Assembly (NCBI GenBank): GCA_021740045.1
Contig: JAIPAP010000016.1
Span: forward strand, 1 to 46,542
Source: Bacteroidales bacterium
GTDB lineage: Bacteria; Bacteroidota; Bacteroidia; Bacteroidales; JAIPAP01
Direction of reading: 5' to 3'
DNA: 46,542 nt
Shown here: positions 1-11,641 of the stretch, piece after piece
How positions within the stretch are numbered: position 1 is the first letter of the stretch
Layout of the letters: each line of letters begins with the position of its first letter
Program-made: the position numbers and the translations under genes
Notes under the pieces: generated by a model
Seen by the model: only the letters and a program-made list of their open reading frames with translations
Databases searched by the model: none
What the model was told of the DNA's origin: nothing

Positions 1-1
1 T

Positions 2-3100
<3,099 letters not shown>

Positions 3101-3207
3101 ACTTAAAATCATTTTCTTTCCAACTTCCAATGCCATCTGGTACAAGAGGTGGATTATGAACAAAGAAAATTAATTCCCATCCACTGGATAGTTTCTTATT
3201 AATTTAT

Positions 3208-3217
3208 TAATTTTACG
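3208..3217 (+). promoter_or_regulatory. Possible Bacteroidota -7 box
   Basis: TAATTTTACG resembles the Bacteroidota -7 consensus TAnnTTTG with A in the last position. It sits 36 bp before the start of the PKD/T9SS gene. The same TAnnTTTACG form occurs before the PepD and PorP genes (28917 and 35101), which supports it; no convincing -33 TTG is seen. Confidence 0.35.
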
Positions 3218-3252
3218 ATCAATATCGCGAAATAACCCTAAAAACATAAATC

Positions 3253-4971
3253 ATGAAAAAACTTTTACTAACATTTTGGATGATAGCATTAACCCTTATG
3301 GGTTTTGCCGAATATGATGCCACCATTTATGGAATGGTAAGCCAGGATGAAGAACCGGTGGAAGGACAGTTGGTAAACATTATATCGGCTGATAGCTTGG
3401 AAAACCCCATCAACATTACAGTTTACACCAATGAAGCTGGTGAATATGAAGCGACTTTTACCTTAAATCATGGAGAAGGGGGAAAACATTTTGTAGTTCA
3501 AACTTCTGATTGCAATGGCCAAATGCTTCAGGAAACAGTCGTGCTATTTCCGTGGCAGCCCAATGCCGAAGTAAATTTTGAGCTTTGTGGCGGTGGCGGC
3601 GAAGAATGCGAAGCTTCGTTCATTTATGATACTTTCGAAGATGATCCGCATACGGTTTACTTTGAAGACACTTCTGAAGGTGAGATAGAAGGCTGGTATT
3701 GGGAATTTGGGGATGGAACCTTCTGCTACGCCCAAAATCCGGTACACTTTTTTGAAACCGGAACCTATGAAGTTTGCCTGACCATTGAAGGCGAAGGCTG
3801 CGAAGACACCTATTGCGAAGAGATCACCATCGGCGGTGGTGGCGGCGAAGAATGTGAAAGCTGGTTCGAAGTTGTTGAAATGGAAAACCTGACCGTAACC
3901 TTAGAAGCCGGCTCGGTGGCTGAGCACCCCATCTTCTTCTGGCATTTTGGCGATGAGACCACCGGAGAAGGGCAGGAAGTAACCCACACCTACCCGGAAG
4001 AAGGCTGGTATGAAGTAACCTTGGTTATGGAAGATTCCATCAGCCAGTGCACTTGGGAAGTTGAAGAGGAAATTTACGTAGGTGAAGAACCGGGCGGTGA
4101 TCATGAATTATACGGCCATGTCTTCGCCGGCGATAGCTACCTCGATAGCGGCATAGCACTTCTACTTGGTTTTGAGAATAGTTTTTACAGGCTTTCGCTG
4201 ATAGGCGAAGAAGGCATGTACTATTTCGAAGAAGTGCCTAACGGAACCTATTATGTGCTTACCATGCCTTCATTTACTTCGCAATTCGCATTCCAGTATC
4301 TGCCTACGTACTACGGCAACACCTTCCTGTGGAGCAATGCGGAACCCATTGAGCTCGGCGAGCCGGCAAATCCTTACAACATCCAGCTTGTGCCCATCAA
4401 CAATATGAACTTGGGCGATGCCTCCATCGATGGCTGGATCACCAACGGCGACAGCAAAGGTTCGGTGGAGAACATTACCGTGCTCCTGATGGATAATTCC
4501 GGCAATCCGTTGGACTATGACCTCACCGACAGCGAAGGGAACTTTGCCTTCGAAGAGCTCGAATATGGCGATTACCTGCTTTATGTGGAGAAGGTGGGTG
4601 TGCAATGCGATCCTATCCCTGTGAGCCTATCGGAAGATAATCCGAACGTGACCATCGAACTGATCATGCAAAACGGACAGATCATGGTAGGCCTTGATGA
4701 ACAGCCTGAATTTTCAGCAATGGGCAACTTATACCCCAATCCGGCCAAACAACAGCTCAACTTTGAGGTGGATGTGAAAGAAAACATCAACATTAAGGCT
4801 GCCATATACAGTAGCATGGGCAAGCTAATGTTTAGCTCCGACAAGCAGTTGCAGGCCGGTAGCAACCAGCTTCAGTTCAACATTAAAGAACTGCCACAGG
4901 GTATTTACAACCTGATCATTACTGATAGCAAAGGCAATAGCATGAACAGGAAGTTTGTTAAGATGAATTAA
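3253..4971 (+). CDS. Secreted PKD-domain protein with T9SS type-A sorting signal
   Basis: The protein has 572 residues. A signal peptide (MKKLLLTFWMIALTLMGFA) is followed by a carboxypeptidase-regulatory-like beta-sandwich (about 22-115), two PKD domains (about 120-190 with WYWEFGDGT, and 198-275 with FFWHFGDET), two more regulatory-like modules (about 280-375 and 395-475) and a C-terminal T9SS type-A sorting domain (from about 490: NLYPNPAKQQL, LPQGIYNLII, ending in KFVKMN). Gly-rich linkers (CGGGGEEC and GGGGGEEC) join the PKD units. It is therefore expected to be exported by the Sec system and attached to or released from the cell surface by T9SS. No catalytic domain is visible; adhesion or sugar binding is possible. 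Its ATG follows a possible promoter and it is closed by a strong terminator, so it is probably transcribed alone. Confidence 0.85.
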   Translation: MKKLLLTFWMIALTLMGFAEYDATIYGMVSQDEEPVEGQLVNIISADSLENPINITVYTNEAGEYEATFTLNHGEGGKHFVVQTSDCNGQMLQETVVLFPWQPNAEVNFELCGGGGEECEASFIYDTFEDDPHTVYFEDTSEGEIEGWYWEFGDGTFCYAQNPVHFFETGTYEVCLTIEGEGCEDTYCEEITIGGGGGEECESWFEVVEMENLTVTLEAGSVAEHPIFFWHFGDETTGEGQEVTHTYPEEGWYEVTLVMEDSISQCTWEVEEEIYVGEEPGGDHELYGHVFAGDSYLDSGIALLLGFENSFYRLSLIGEEGMYYFEEVPNGTYYVLTMPSFTSQFAFQYLPTYYGNTFLWSNAEPIELGEPANPYNIQLVPINNMNLGDASIDGWITNGDSKGSVENITVLLMDNSGNPLDYDLTDSEGNFAFEELEYGDYLLYVEKVGVQCDPIPVSLSEDNPNVTIELIMQNGQIMVGLDEQPEFSAMGNLYPNPAKQQLNFEVDVKENINIKAAIYSSMGKLMFSSDKQLQAGSNQLQFNIKELPQGIYNLIITDSKGNSMNRKFVKMN

Positions 4972-4991
4972 GTTGATTTTAAAATTAAATG

Positions 4992-5026
4992 AAAAAGCTG
5001 CCTTTCATATACAGGCAGCTTTTTTT
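4992..5026 (+). terminator. Rho-independent terminator
   Basis: The arms aaaaagctgcct and aggcagctttttt form a stem of about 12 bp around a 9-nt loop and run into a T tract. It lies 20 bp after the PKD/T9SS gene and separates it from the GH97 gene. Confidence 0.9.
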
Positions 5027-5141
5027 ATGATTAATTTTGACGTAATTTCAAAGATGGATGTACCCTGTTATGTAATTGTAAATTAGAGGAGTAATAGCGT
5101 ATATCGATAGTAACAAAAGAAATTTAACCAAAACATTGAAC

Positions 5142-7259
5142 ATGAAACGAACAGCTCAATTTGTATTAGTAGCAATGGTATTGGTCATCATGACAGGTTG
5201 TATTATGGAAGGAAACAAGGAAAAGATCAATTCACCCAACGGTAAATTATTATTGGAATTCATGCTCTCCGGTAAGGGGGAACCGACTTACAGGCTGCAT
5301 CATAAAGGAGAAATGATTATCGATACGTCTTTTTTGGGCTTTGATTTCAAAAATGCACCCTCGGTTAAAGATGGCTGGGAAATCCTCACTGCACGGGAAA
5401 GTATTCATGACGACTCCTGGGAAATGCCCTGGGGAGAGCAAAAGATAGTGAGAAACAATTATAATGAGCTGGTCATTGAGCTTAAGGAAACCGAAGCGCC
5501 TCACAGGGTGATGACCATGACTTTCAGGCTTTATAATGATGGATTGGGCTTCCGCTATATTTTCCCCGAGCAGGAGAATTGGGAAGAAGCCCTCATTATG
5601 GATGAAAATACCCAGTTCAACCTTACCGGCGATCATCAATGCTGGTGGATACCCGGCGACTGGGATATTTATGAGCATCTGTATAATACCACCAAATTCA
5701 CGGAGATTGACGCCATTAGCAAGCGCAGCAACGACAATCTCGCCCAGACCCATATCCCTGAAAACGCTGTAAACACCCCGGTTACCATGCGTACCGACAA
5801 GGGTCTCCACCTCAGCTTCCATGAAGCCGACCTTACCGATTATGCCGGCATGACCCTAAAGATCAATAAAGAAAAGCTGATAATGCAAAGCGAGCTGGTG
5901 GGTTCGGAACGGCTGGGCTATAAGGTAAAACACTCCCTGCCTTTTAAAACACCCTGGCGCACCATACAGGTTTCGGAAGATGCCGGCGGACTTATCGAAT
6001 CAAAACTCATCGTCAACCTGAACGAGCCCAATAAACTGGGCGATATCGACTGGTTTGAGCCCATGAAATATGCCGGCATCTGGTGGGAAATGCACCTGGG
6101 CAAATCCACTTGGGATATGGGCGCCACACAGGATATGAATACCGTAACCGGAAAGAAAACCAGCACAACTCACGGAGCAACCACCGAACATGCCAAAGAA
6201 CTCATCGATTTTGCCGCTGCAAATAACATCGGTGGTGTATTGGTAGAAGGCTGGAATACCGGCTGGGAACACTGGATAGGCTTTGAAGACCGCGAAGGTG
6301 TTTTTGATTTTGTAACGCCTTACCCGGATTATGATTTGAAGGAAGTGGCCAATTATGCCAGTAAAAAAGGCGCGCAGCTCATTATGCATCACGAAACTTC
6401 GGCAGCACCGCGAACCTATGAGCAACAACTGGACACGGCTTATCAATTGATGGAGGAACTTGGCATCCATGTCGTAAAGACCGGTTATGTCGGACAGATC
6501 ATTCCCAAAGGTGAATTTCACCACGGACAGTGGATGGTCAACCATTACCGCAAAGTGCTCGAAACCGGAGCTGAGTACAAGGTGGCTATTAATGCCCATG
6601 AACCAATTAAAGCAACCGGCATCCGCCGCACCTATCCCAATGCCATTTCCCGCGAAGGGCTCAGGGGACAGGAATTCAATGCCTGGGCTTCCGATGGCGG
6701 CAATCCACCCGAGCACCTTCCCATTGTTGCTTTTACCCGCATGCTGTCGGGGCCTATCGATTATACGCCCGGTATCTTTAACATTAAACTGAACCCTTAT
6801 AAAAAAGACAACCAGGTAAACACCACATTGGCGCAGCAACTGGCCCTCTATGTGGTAATTTACAGTCCGATTCAAATGGTTCCCGACCTGATGGAAAATT
6901 ATAAAGGTCATCCTGCGTTTCAATTTATCAGGGAAGTGGCTGTTGATTGGGAAACATCAAAAGTGCTAAATGGCGAAGTGGGTGATTTTGTGACCATTGC
7001 ACGCCAAGCAAGGGATACGGAAAAATGGTTTGTGGGCGGCATCACCGATGAAAATGCCCGCGATATGAAGATAGCTTTCGATTTCCTTAAAGAAGGGAAA
7101 ACCTATAAGGCTACCCTCTACAAGGACGGCCCCGATGCACATTGGGACAATAATCCAACGGATTATACCATTGAAGAAATGGAAATAGATCACAACAGCA
7201 AACTCAACATTCACCTCGCCGCAGGAGGAGGGTTTGCCATGAGTATTATGGCGGAGTAG
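5142..7259 (+). CDS. GH97 inverting alpha-glucosidase, lipoprotein (SusB type)
   Basis: This 705-residue protein belongs to GH97, calcium-dependent enzymes that release glucose from alpha-glucans. Start ATG 5142 is preferred to an upstream TTG (5136) because it gives a proper lipoprotein signal, MKRTAQFVLVAMVLVIMTGC, with Cys20 as the lipidated residue. In this numbering Glu418 (MHHETS), Glu487 (NAHEP) and Glu511 (RGQEF) are spaced 69 and 24 residues apart, exactly as the catalytic Glu439, Glu508 and Glu532 of Bacteroides SusB; Glu505 matches the calcium ligand Glu526. Retaining GH97 alpha-galactosidases have an Asp nucleophile instead, so an inverting alpha-glucosidase is the best call. Lipidation suggests a periplasmic or outer-membrane anchor. 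It is followed by the GH13 gene on the same strand, 212 bp away. Confidence 0.95.
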   Translation: MKRTAQFVLVAMVLVIMTGCIMEGNKEKINSPNGKLLLEFMLSGKGEPTYRLHHKGEMIIDTSFLGFDFKNAPSVKDGWEILTARESIHDDSWEMPWGEQKIVRNNYNELVIELKETEAPHRVMTMTFRLYNDGLGFRYIFPEQENWEEALIMDENTQFNLTGDHQCWWIPGDWDIYEHLYNTTKFTEIDAISKRSNDNLAQTHIPENAVNTPVTMRTDKGLHLSFHEADLTDYAGMTLKINKEKLIMQSELVGSERLGYKVKHSLPFKTPWRTIQVSEDAGGLIESKLIVNLNEPNKLGDIDWFEPMKYAGIWWEMHLGKSTWDMGATQDMNTVTGKKTSTTHGATTEHAKELIDFAAANNIGGVLVEGWNTGWEHWIGFEDREGVFDFVTPYPDYDLKEVANYASKKGAQLIMHHETSAAPRTYEQQLDTAYQLMEELGIHVVKTGYVGQIIPKGEFHHGQWMVNHYRKVLETGAEYKVAINAHEPIKATGIRRTYPNAISREGLRGQEFNAWASDGGNPPEHLPIVAFTRMLSGPIDYTPGIFNIKLNPYKKDNQVNTTLAQQLALYVVIYSPIQMVPDLMENYKGHPAFQFIREVAVDWETSKVLNGEVGDFVTIARQARDTEKWFVGGITDENARDMKIAFDFLKEGKTYKATLYKDGPDAHWDNNPTDYTIEEMEIDHNSKLNIHLAAGGGFAMSIMAE

Positions 7260-7292
7260 GCGGGCAGCATGGTTGATGGAGTGAGAAAATGA

Positions 7293-7340
7293 TGTTAATT
7301 GGTTAATTGGTTTATTGGTTTATTGGTTAATTGGTTGGTG
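7293..7340 (+). repeat. TTAATTGG/TTTATTGG short tandem repeat
   Basis: Degenerate 8-bp units of the form ttaattgg and tttattgg run head to tail in the GH97-GH13 gap. The same unit flanks the hairpin array at 9400-9657. It is followed (7362-7393) by short attcaacc/attcaatc units. No coding content is seen. Confidence 0.75.
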
Positions 7341-7471
7341 GAACTGCAACGAATTAACTATTCAGTCATTCAACCGTTCAACCATTCAATCAATCGCCGG
7401 TATATAAAAAGAGCATTCGGAAAAATGTAATGATACATAGAAAACAAAAGAAGATATAGTAAACCACAGAA

Positions 7472-9337
7472 ATGAAAAAACTGATTTTGCTGGCGGTAGC
7501 CGGAGTAATACTGCTGGCGGCCTGTAAGCCGGAAGCAAAAAACAACAAGCAAGTGGAACAAAAAGGAAAGGTAAATATTTACCAGGTTTTCACCCGCCTT
7601 TTCGGCAATACCAACACCACCAATAAGCCCTGGGGTACGGTTGAAGAAAACGGTGTGGGCAAATTCAATGACTTTACGGATAAGGCTTTATCGGAAATTC
7701 ACGATATGGGCTTCACCCACATCTGGTACACCGGGGTGCTGCATCATGCCGTGATCAACGATTACACCGAATACGGCATCTCCAACGACGACCCCGATGT
7801 GGTAAAAGGCCGTGCCGGTTCGCCCTATGCCGTAAAGGATTATTACAATGTAAATCCCGACCTGGCCGAAGACCCGGCAAAGCGCCTGCAGGAATTCGAA
7901 GCCCTGATCGAACGTACCCATAAACACGAAATGAAAGTGCTGATCGATATTGTGCCCAACCACGTGGCGCGCAACTACGAGTCCCTAACCAACCCGGAAG
8001 GCGTGGAAGATTTTGGTGCGAGCGACGACACCTCGGTCACCTACAAACGCGACAATAATTTCTATTATGTGCCGGGCGAGCCATTTCGGGTACCCGAGTG
8101 GAAAAACGGCTATGAACCGCTGGGCGGCGAAGACCATCCCCTGGCCGACGGCGAGTTTGATGAATACCCGGCCAAATGGACCGGCAATGGCGCCCGCAGT
8201 CCCCAACCGGATTTTTACGACTGGTACGAAACCGTAAAAGTCAATTACGGCGTTCGTCCCGATGGCACCAAAGACTTTGAGGAATTGCCCGAGGGTTATG
8301 CCCAAAAGGATTACAAAGCCCATTTTGCTTTTTGGAAGGATAAGGATGTGCCCGATTCCTGGATCAAATTCCGTGATATTACCCATTATTGGCTCGATAA
8401 GGGCGTGGATGGCTTCCGCTTCGACATGGCCGAAATGGTGCCCGTGGAATTCTGGAGCTTTTTGAATTCATCCATCAAAATGAAAAATCCCGATGCCTTC
8501 CTGCTGGCCGAGGTTTACAATCCCGAACTGTATCGTACCTACCTGCACCTGGGTAAGATGGATTATTTGTATGATAAAGTGGAATTGTACGACACCCTGA
8601 AACACATCATGCAGGGCCACGGCAGCACCGACAACATCCCGCCCATACAGGACGGCCTGGCGGATATCGAGCATCATATGCTGCATTTCCTCGAAAATCA
8701 TGATGAACAGCGCATAGCGAGCCATGCCTTTGCCGGTGATGCCGAAAAGGGCAAACCGGCCATGGTGGTTTCGGCTTGCCTGAGCACATCACCCACTATG
8801 GTGTATTTTGGGCAGGAAGTTGGCGAACCGGCTGAGGGCAATCCCGGCTTTGGCTCCGAAACCCGCACCACCATTTTCGATTATTGGGGCGTGCCGCATC
8901 ATCAGCGCTGGATGAACAACGGCAAATACGACGGTGGACAGCTTAAGCCCGAAGAAAAAGAATTGCGCAGCTTTTATAAAACCCTGCTGAATTTTGTTAA
9001 AAACAGCAAGTCCCTAACCGGCGAATACCGGGAGATCCACCGCTTTAACCGGGAAAACACCAAGTTTTATAACGACAAGGTCTTCTCCTTCACCCGCTGG
9101 AAGGACGATGAAAAACTCATCATCCTTTCCAATTTCAGCGATGCGCAAACCTACCGCTTCAGGCTGGGACTGGATCGATTCCTTATGAACGAATGGAAGC
9201 TACAGCCCGGCAGCTACACCCTGAGCGATCAGCTCGACCCGAATAAAGGCTTCACCCTGGAAGTAGATGATGAAAAAGCCACCGCCGACATCGTGATCAG
9301 GCCGTTGGAGTCGGTGGTGTTGAAGGTGGAGGAGTAG
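7472..9337 (+). CDS. GH13 alpha-amylase-family lipoprotein
   Basis: This 621-residue protein is a GH13 enzyme acting on alpha-1,4/1,6-glucans. The N-terminus MKKLILLAVAGVILLAAC is a lipoprotein signal with Cys18 in a good lipobox. The TIM-barrel motifs are all present: region I DIVPNHVA, region II GFRFDMAE with nucleophile Asp318, region III LLAEVYNPE with acid/base Glu347, and region IV ENHDEQR with Asp411. A C-terminal beta-sandwich (about 530-621, KLIILSNFSDAQTYRF) completes the usual architecture. Between regions I and II there is a long loop (about residues 175-290) rich in aromatic and acidic residues. It probably works with the GH97 enzyme just upstream: the amylase makes maltooligosaccharides and GH97 trims them to glucose. 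The precise specificity (amylase, neopullulanase, transferase) cannot be fixed from the motifs. Confidence 0.92.
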   Translation: MKKLILLAVAGVILLAACKPEAKNNKQVEQKGKVNIYQVFTRLFGNTNTTNKPWGTVEENGVGKFNDFTDKALSEIHDMGFTHIWYTGVLHHAVINDYTEYGISNDDPDVVKGRAGSPYAVKDYYNVNPDLAEDPAKRLQEFEALIERTHKHEMKVLIDIVPNHVARNYESLTNPEGVEDFGASDDTSVTYKRDNNFYYVPGEPFRVPEWKNGYEPLGGEDHPLADGEFDEYPAKWTGNGARSPQPDFYDWYETVKVNYGVRPDGTKDFEELPEGYAQKDYKAHFAFWKDKDVPDSWIKFRDITHYWLDKGVDGFRFDMAEMVPVEFWSFLNSSIKMKNPDAFLLAEVYNPELYRTYLHLGKMDYLYDKVELYDTLKHIMQGHGSTDNIPPIQDGLADIEHHMLHFLENHDEQRIASHAFAGDAEKGKPAMVVSACLSTSPTMVYFGQEVGEPAEGNPGFGSETRTTIFDYWGVPHHQRWMNNGKYDGGQLKPEEKELRSFYKTLLNFVKNSKSLTGEYREIHRFNRENTKFYNDKVFSFTRWKDDEKLIILSNFSDAQTYRFRLGLDRFLMNEWKLQPGSYTLSDQLDPNKGFTLEVDDEKATADIVIRPLESVVLKVEE

Positions 9338-9399
9338 TGCTGGCTTGAGTGGGGTTAGTATAGAAGACTTTTGTAGGAGCAGAAGGGAGGTAAGGTTGA

Positions 9400-9657
9400 T
9401 TCATTAATTGGTTGATTCGTTAATTCGTTAATTCGTTAATTGCCTGCCTACCGGAGGTAGGCCTGCCTGCCGGAGGCAGGGTTGATTGCCTGCCTGCCGG
9501 AGGTAGGGTTGATTGCCTGCCTGCCGGAGGTAGGGTTGATTGCCTGCCTGCCGGAGGTAGGGTTGATTGCCTGCCTGCCGGAGGTAGGGTTAATTTGTTG
9601 ATTCGTTAATTCATTAATTGGTTAATTCGTTAATTCGTTAATTGGTTAATTGGTTGT
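9400..9657 (+). repeat. Composite intergenic repeat: hairpin array flanked by TTAATTSG tracts
   Basis: The centre (9484-9591) is four identical 27-bp units starting at 9484, 9511, 9538 and 9565 (gattgcctgcctgccggagg...). Each holds a small hairpin cctgcc-gga-ggtagg. Two preceding units at about 9440-9483 carry fully paired versions (cctacc-gga-ggtagg and cctgcc-gga-ggcagg). On both sides (about 9400-9441 and 9592-9657) lie head-to-tail ttaattcg/ttaattgg octamers. There are no unique spacers, so this is not a CRISPR array. Confidence 0.85.
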
Positions 9658-10191
9658 TTACCAGATGAATGAATGATTGTGTGATTGATTGCCTGGCCGT
9701 TGATCATGCGGAGTTGAATGCTTACTCGCCAATAAGGATGGGTTAATTGATTGCCGGCCAGGGATAATTGCCTACTTACTGAAAGAAAGTTTTATTGGTT
9801 TTATTTGCTCATGCAATGCAAATCACGCGGCCGAAATGATTGATTTTCATGCGAAAGGCTTGAATGCCGGGGATAACATCTTTTATTTGTACCGCCCAGT
9901 CGCGTAGCGATGGCAGTATGGTAGAAATTAGGATAAAGGGTTAAGAGGAAGCGCAAAGCGGTGAAGGAATAGAAATTATGCTGGATCAATTGCTAATCGC
10001 CTTTAATAAGGATGTTTTAACATATTAAACAAATTTCATTCGAAAGCCAGGACGATCTCAATTTACAATCGGTATTATTTAGTATCTTTAAGCAAGATTT
10101 TAAATTGTATGTTTTTCGATTTATAAATATATTAGCAGGTTTTTAATCATATTATGATAATGAGGATTATTAAACCATAATAAGCAAACCT
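9658..10191. other. Non-coding stretch after the GH13 locus
   Basis: No supportable gene is seen. The interval contains a short palindrome, tcgcgtagcga (9900-9910), in a gtaccgcccag...atggcagtatgg context that has the look of a dispersed Bacteroidota intergenic repeat. The sequence becomes visibly AT-richer after about 10,010. A TATCTTTA box at 10083-10090 could be a weak promoter for the next gene, although it is about 100 bp from the start codon. Confidence 0.5.
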
Positions 10192-10857
10192 ATGCAAGAC
10201 CTTGCCGAACTAAGTATCCAGTTATATTTCACAGGAACCACATTAATAAGTGTTTTCTTCTTTTTTAAAATCCAAGTATTAAAAGAAATTCTCATAGGTG
10301 ATGGACAATCACTTCATACAAGACAACAGGAAAGATTAAAGGAAAAAGAGGAAGAGGAAAAGAAAAACGGAAAAGTGGAAAAGGGAGAGAAAAAGACTAA
10401 TGATAGATGCGAAGATTACAAGCCTGTCTTAATAACTAATAAATACAGGAAAAGATTAAGAGATGCCATTTTTAGAAAAAATATATATGGAGTTGAAGAA
10501 GGAATAATAAATATTAGAGACTGTGAGATTAAAAAGGGATTGAATGATAAAACAATCGTTAGAAACCATGTATACCCAAAATTTTTAGGGACTAAGAAAA
10601 TCTTTGAAACTTTAGTAATCTCGTTTGCGGTGTCAACTACACTTGCATTTATAGGCATATTCATTAATCTGTTTATTTTGCTCTTAGATGTAGATATAAA
10701 TGAGATAACCAGCTGTTATCATTGCATCATTGGATATGTTAATCCTACTTTATTGGTACTTTACATTCTGAGCATATTTTGGATAATATTATATTCTATT
10801 TTTAAGAAAACTCCACATGAATTAGATAAAATAAGGGAGGTTAAAAAAAATAGATAA
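10192..10857 (+). CDS. Hypothetical three-TM membrane protein
   Basis: I do not recognise this 221-residue protein. One membrane segment is near the N-terminus (about 10-27, with a run of phenylalanines), followed by a strongly charged Lys/Glu stretch (about 44-70, probably a helix exposed to the cytoplasm), a basic middle part (70-135) and two more membrane segments (about 139-165 and 183-205). The tail is again basic. It has many AAA, ATA and AAT codons and is much richer in A+T than the glycosidase genes around it, which suggests a different origin. A lipoprotein gene starts 13 bp after its stop on the same strand, so the two are probably co-transcribed. Confidence 0.7.
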   Translation: MQDLAELSIQLYFTGTTLISVFFFFKIQVLKEILIGDGQSLHTRQQERLKEKEEEEKKNGKVEKGEKKTNDRCEDYKPVLITNKYRKRLRDAIFRKNIYGVEEGIINIRDCEIKKGLNDKTIVRNHVYPKFLGTKKIFETLVISFAVSTTLAFIGIFINLFILLLDVDINEITSCYHCIIGYVNPTLLVLYILSIFWIILYSIFKKTPHELDKIREVKKNR

Positions 10858-10870
10858 AAGGGAGATTGTT

Positions 10871-11449
10871 ATGAAATACTCAGTATATAATTTAAACCGA
10901 ACTATCGTTTTAAGACATTTAAAAATGCTGCTTCTTTTTGCATTAATATCCTGCACATGTGATGAACCAATAACCAATGATGAACCAATAACCAAACCTA
11001 CAGAAATTGGTCATAAGGTGTTTAGCATATTGGAACGAATCAATAAAACAGACCGCCAAGAATATGTACAAAAGAATTTTTTAACTAGAGAAAAGATTCA
11101 AAAAATTGATTCTACAGCTAAAAGCTCAGAGGTAAAAGAAGCCATTTCTGTCAATGATGAAATGATGGATGAATTTCTCAATAATTATCATACAGAAATA
11201 ATAAAAGAATATAATGAAATTAAAACAGTGGGCGGAAGATTTGGGATCGAATGGGATGAAATTAAATATTTAGATTTCGTTTATGAACCTGATACTACAG
11301 AAGAAAATGTAATACTCATTGAAGGCACCCTCTATTTCAAATATGATAACCAACCAATGGAAGTTACCTGTTTATCTTTTTATGATGGGGAATTTTATCA
11401 TCTCCAAGAAATAAAGGAACTATCCAAAGCTGGAGCAGGAATTTATTAA
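10871..11449 (+). CDS. Hypothetical lipoprotein
   Basis: This 192-residue protein is not recognised. ATG 10871 is chosen because aaaagggag lies 7-10 bp upstream and because it supplies basic residues before the hydrophobic stretch; the lipobox is LISC with Cys28. A later ATG (10925) would leave a signal with no positive charge. After the cysteine, an 18-bp direct duplication encodes DEPITNDEPITK. The mature part is acidic and mixed alpha/beta, ending in a small beta-rich unit (about 125-180: EWDEIKYLDFVYEPD, GTLYFKYDNQPMEV) of the sort seen in small cell-envelope lipoproteins. It is paired with the membrane protein gene just upstream. Both are AT-rich relative to the neighbourhood. Confidence 0.7.
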   Translation: MKYSVYNLNRTIVLRHLKMLLLFALISCTCDEPITNDEPITKPTEIGHKVFSILERINKTDRQEYVQKNFLTREKIQKIDSTAKSSEVKEAISVNDEMMDEFLNNYHTEIIKEYNEIKTVGGRFGIEWDEIKYLDFVYEPDTTEENVILIEGTLYFKYDNQPMEVTCLSFYDGEFYHLQEIKELSKAGAGIY

Positions 11450-11576
11450 GCGGGCCTTATGAGTAATGGCGTTTTAATTGTGGAGTTGATTTTAGTCCGC
11501 CAAATAAATTTTGTTAAGACTACCATGGTTTATTATGATTAAACACCGATGATTATGTTAAGTGCATACTTCATAT

Positions 11577-11593
11577 TGGCCTAGCCCCCTTTT
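11577..11593 (-). repeat. GGGGGCTAGRCCA motif, copy 1
   Basis: Read on the minus strand this is aaaagggggctaggcca. A near-identical motif (tatagggggctagacca) is at 17624-17640 on the plus strand. Both sit at edges of AT-rich accessory gene groups, and an ATTTA tract precedes each. Function unknown. Confidence 0.5.
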
Positions 11594-11641
11594 AAATTGC
11601 TGCATAATCGTTTATTCTCCAAAAGTGTTTGATTTTAATTG

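Noticed and set aside
6000-6923. 307-codon minus frame opposite the GH97 gene
   Set aside because: It mirrors the conserved GH97 catalytic part, and the plus strand carries all catalytic residues at the right spacing.
9484-9591. CRISPR-like row of 27-bp repeats
   Set aside because: The units are directly adjoined with no unique spacers, and no cas gene is in the window.
9801-9989. 62-codon minus frame
   Set aside because: It runs through a palindromic dispersed-type repeat (gtcgcgtagcgatgg), has no ribosome-binding stretch and no protein-like domain; a by-product.
9338-10191. tRNA or other known RNA gene in the longer gaps
   Set aside because: I looked for cloverleaf arms with a TTCRANY loop in this gap and in 16990-17880 and 22264-22875 and saw none.
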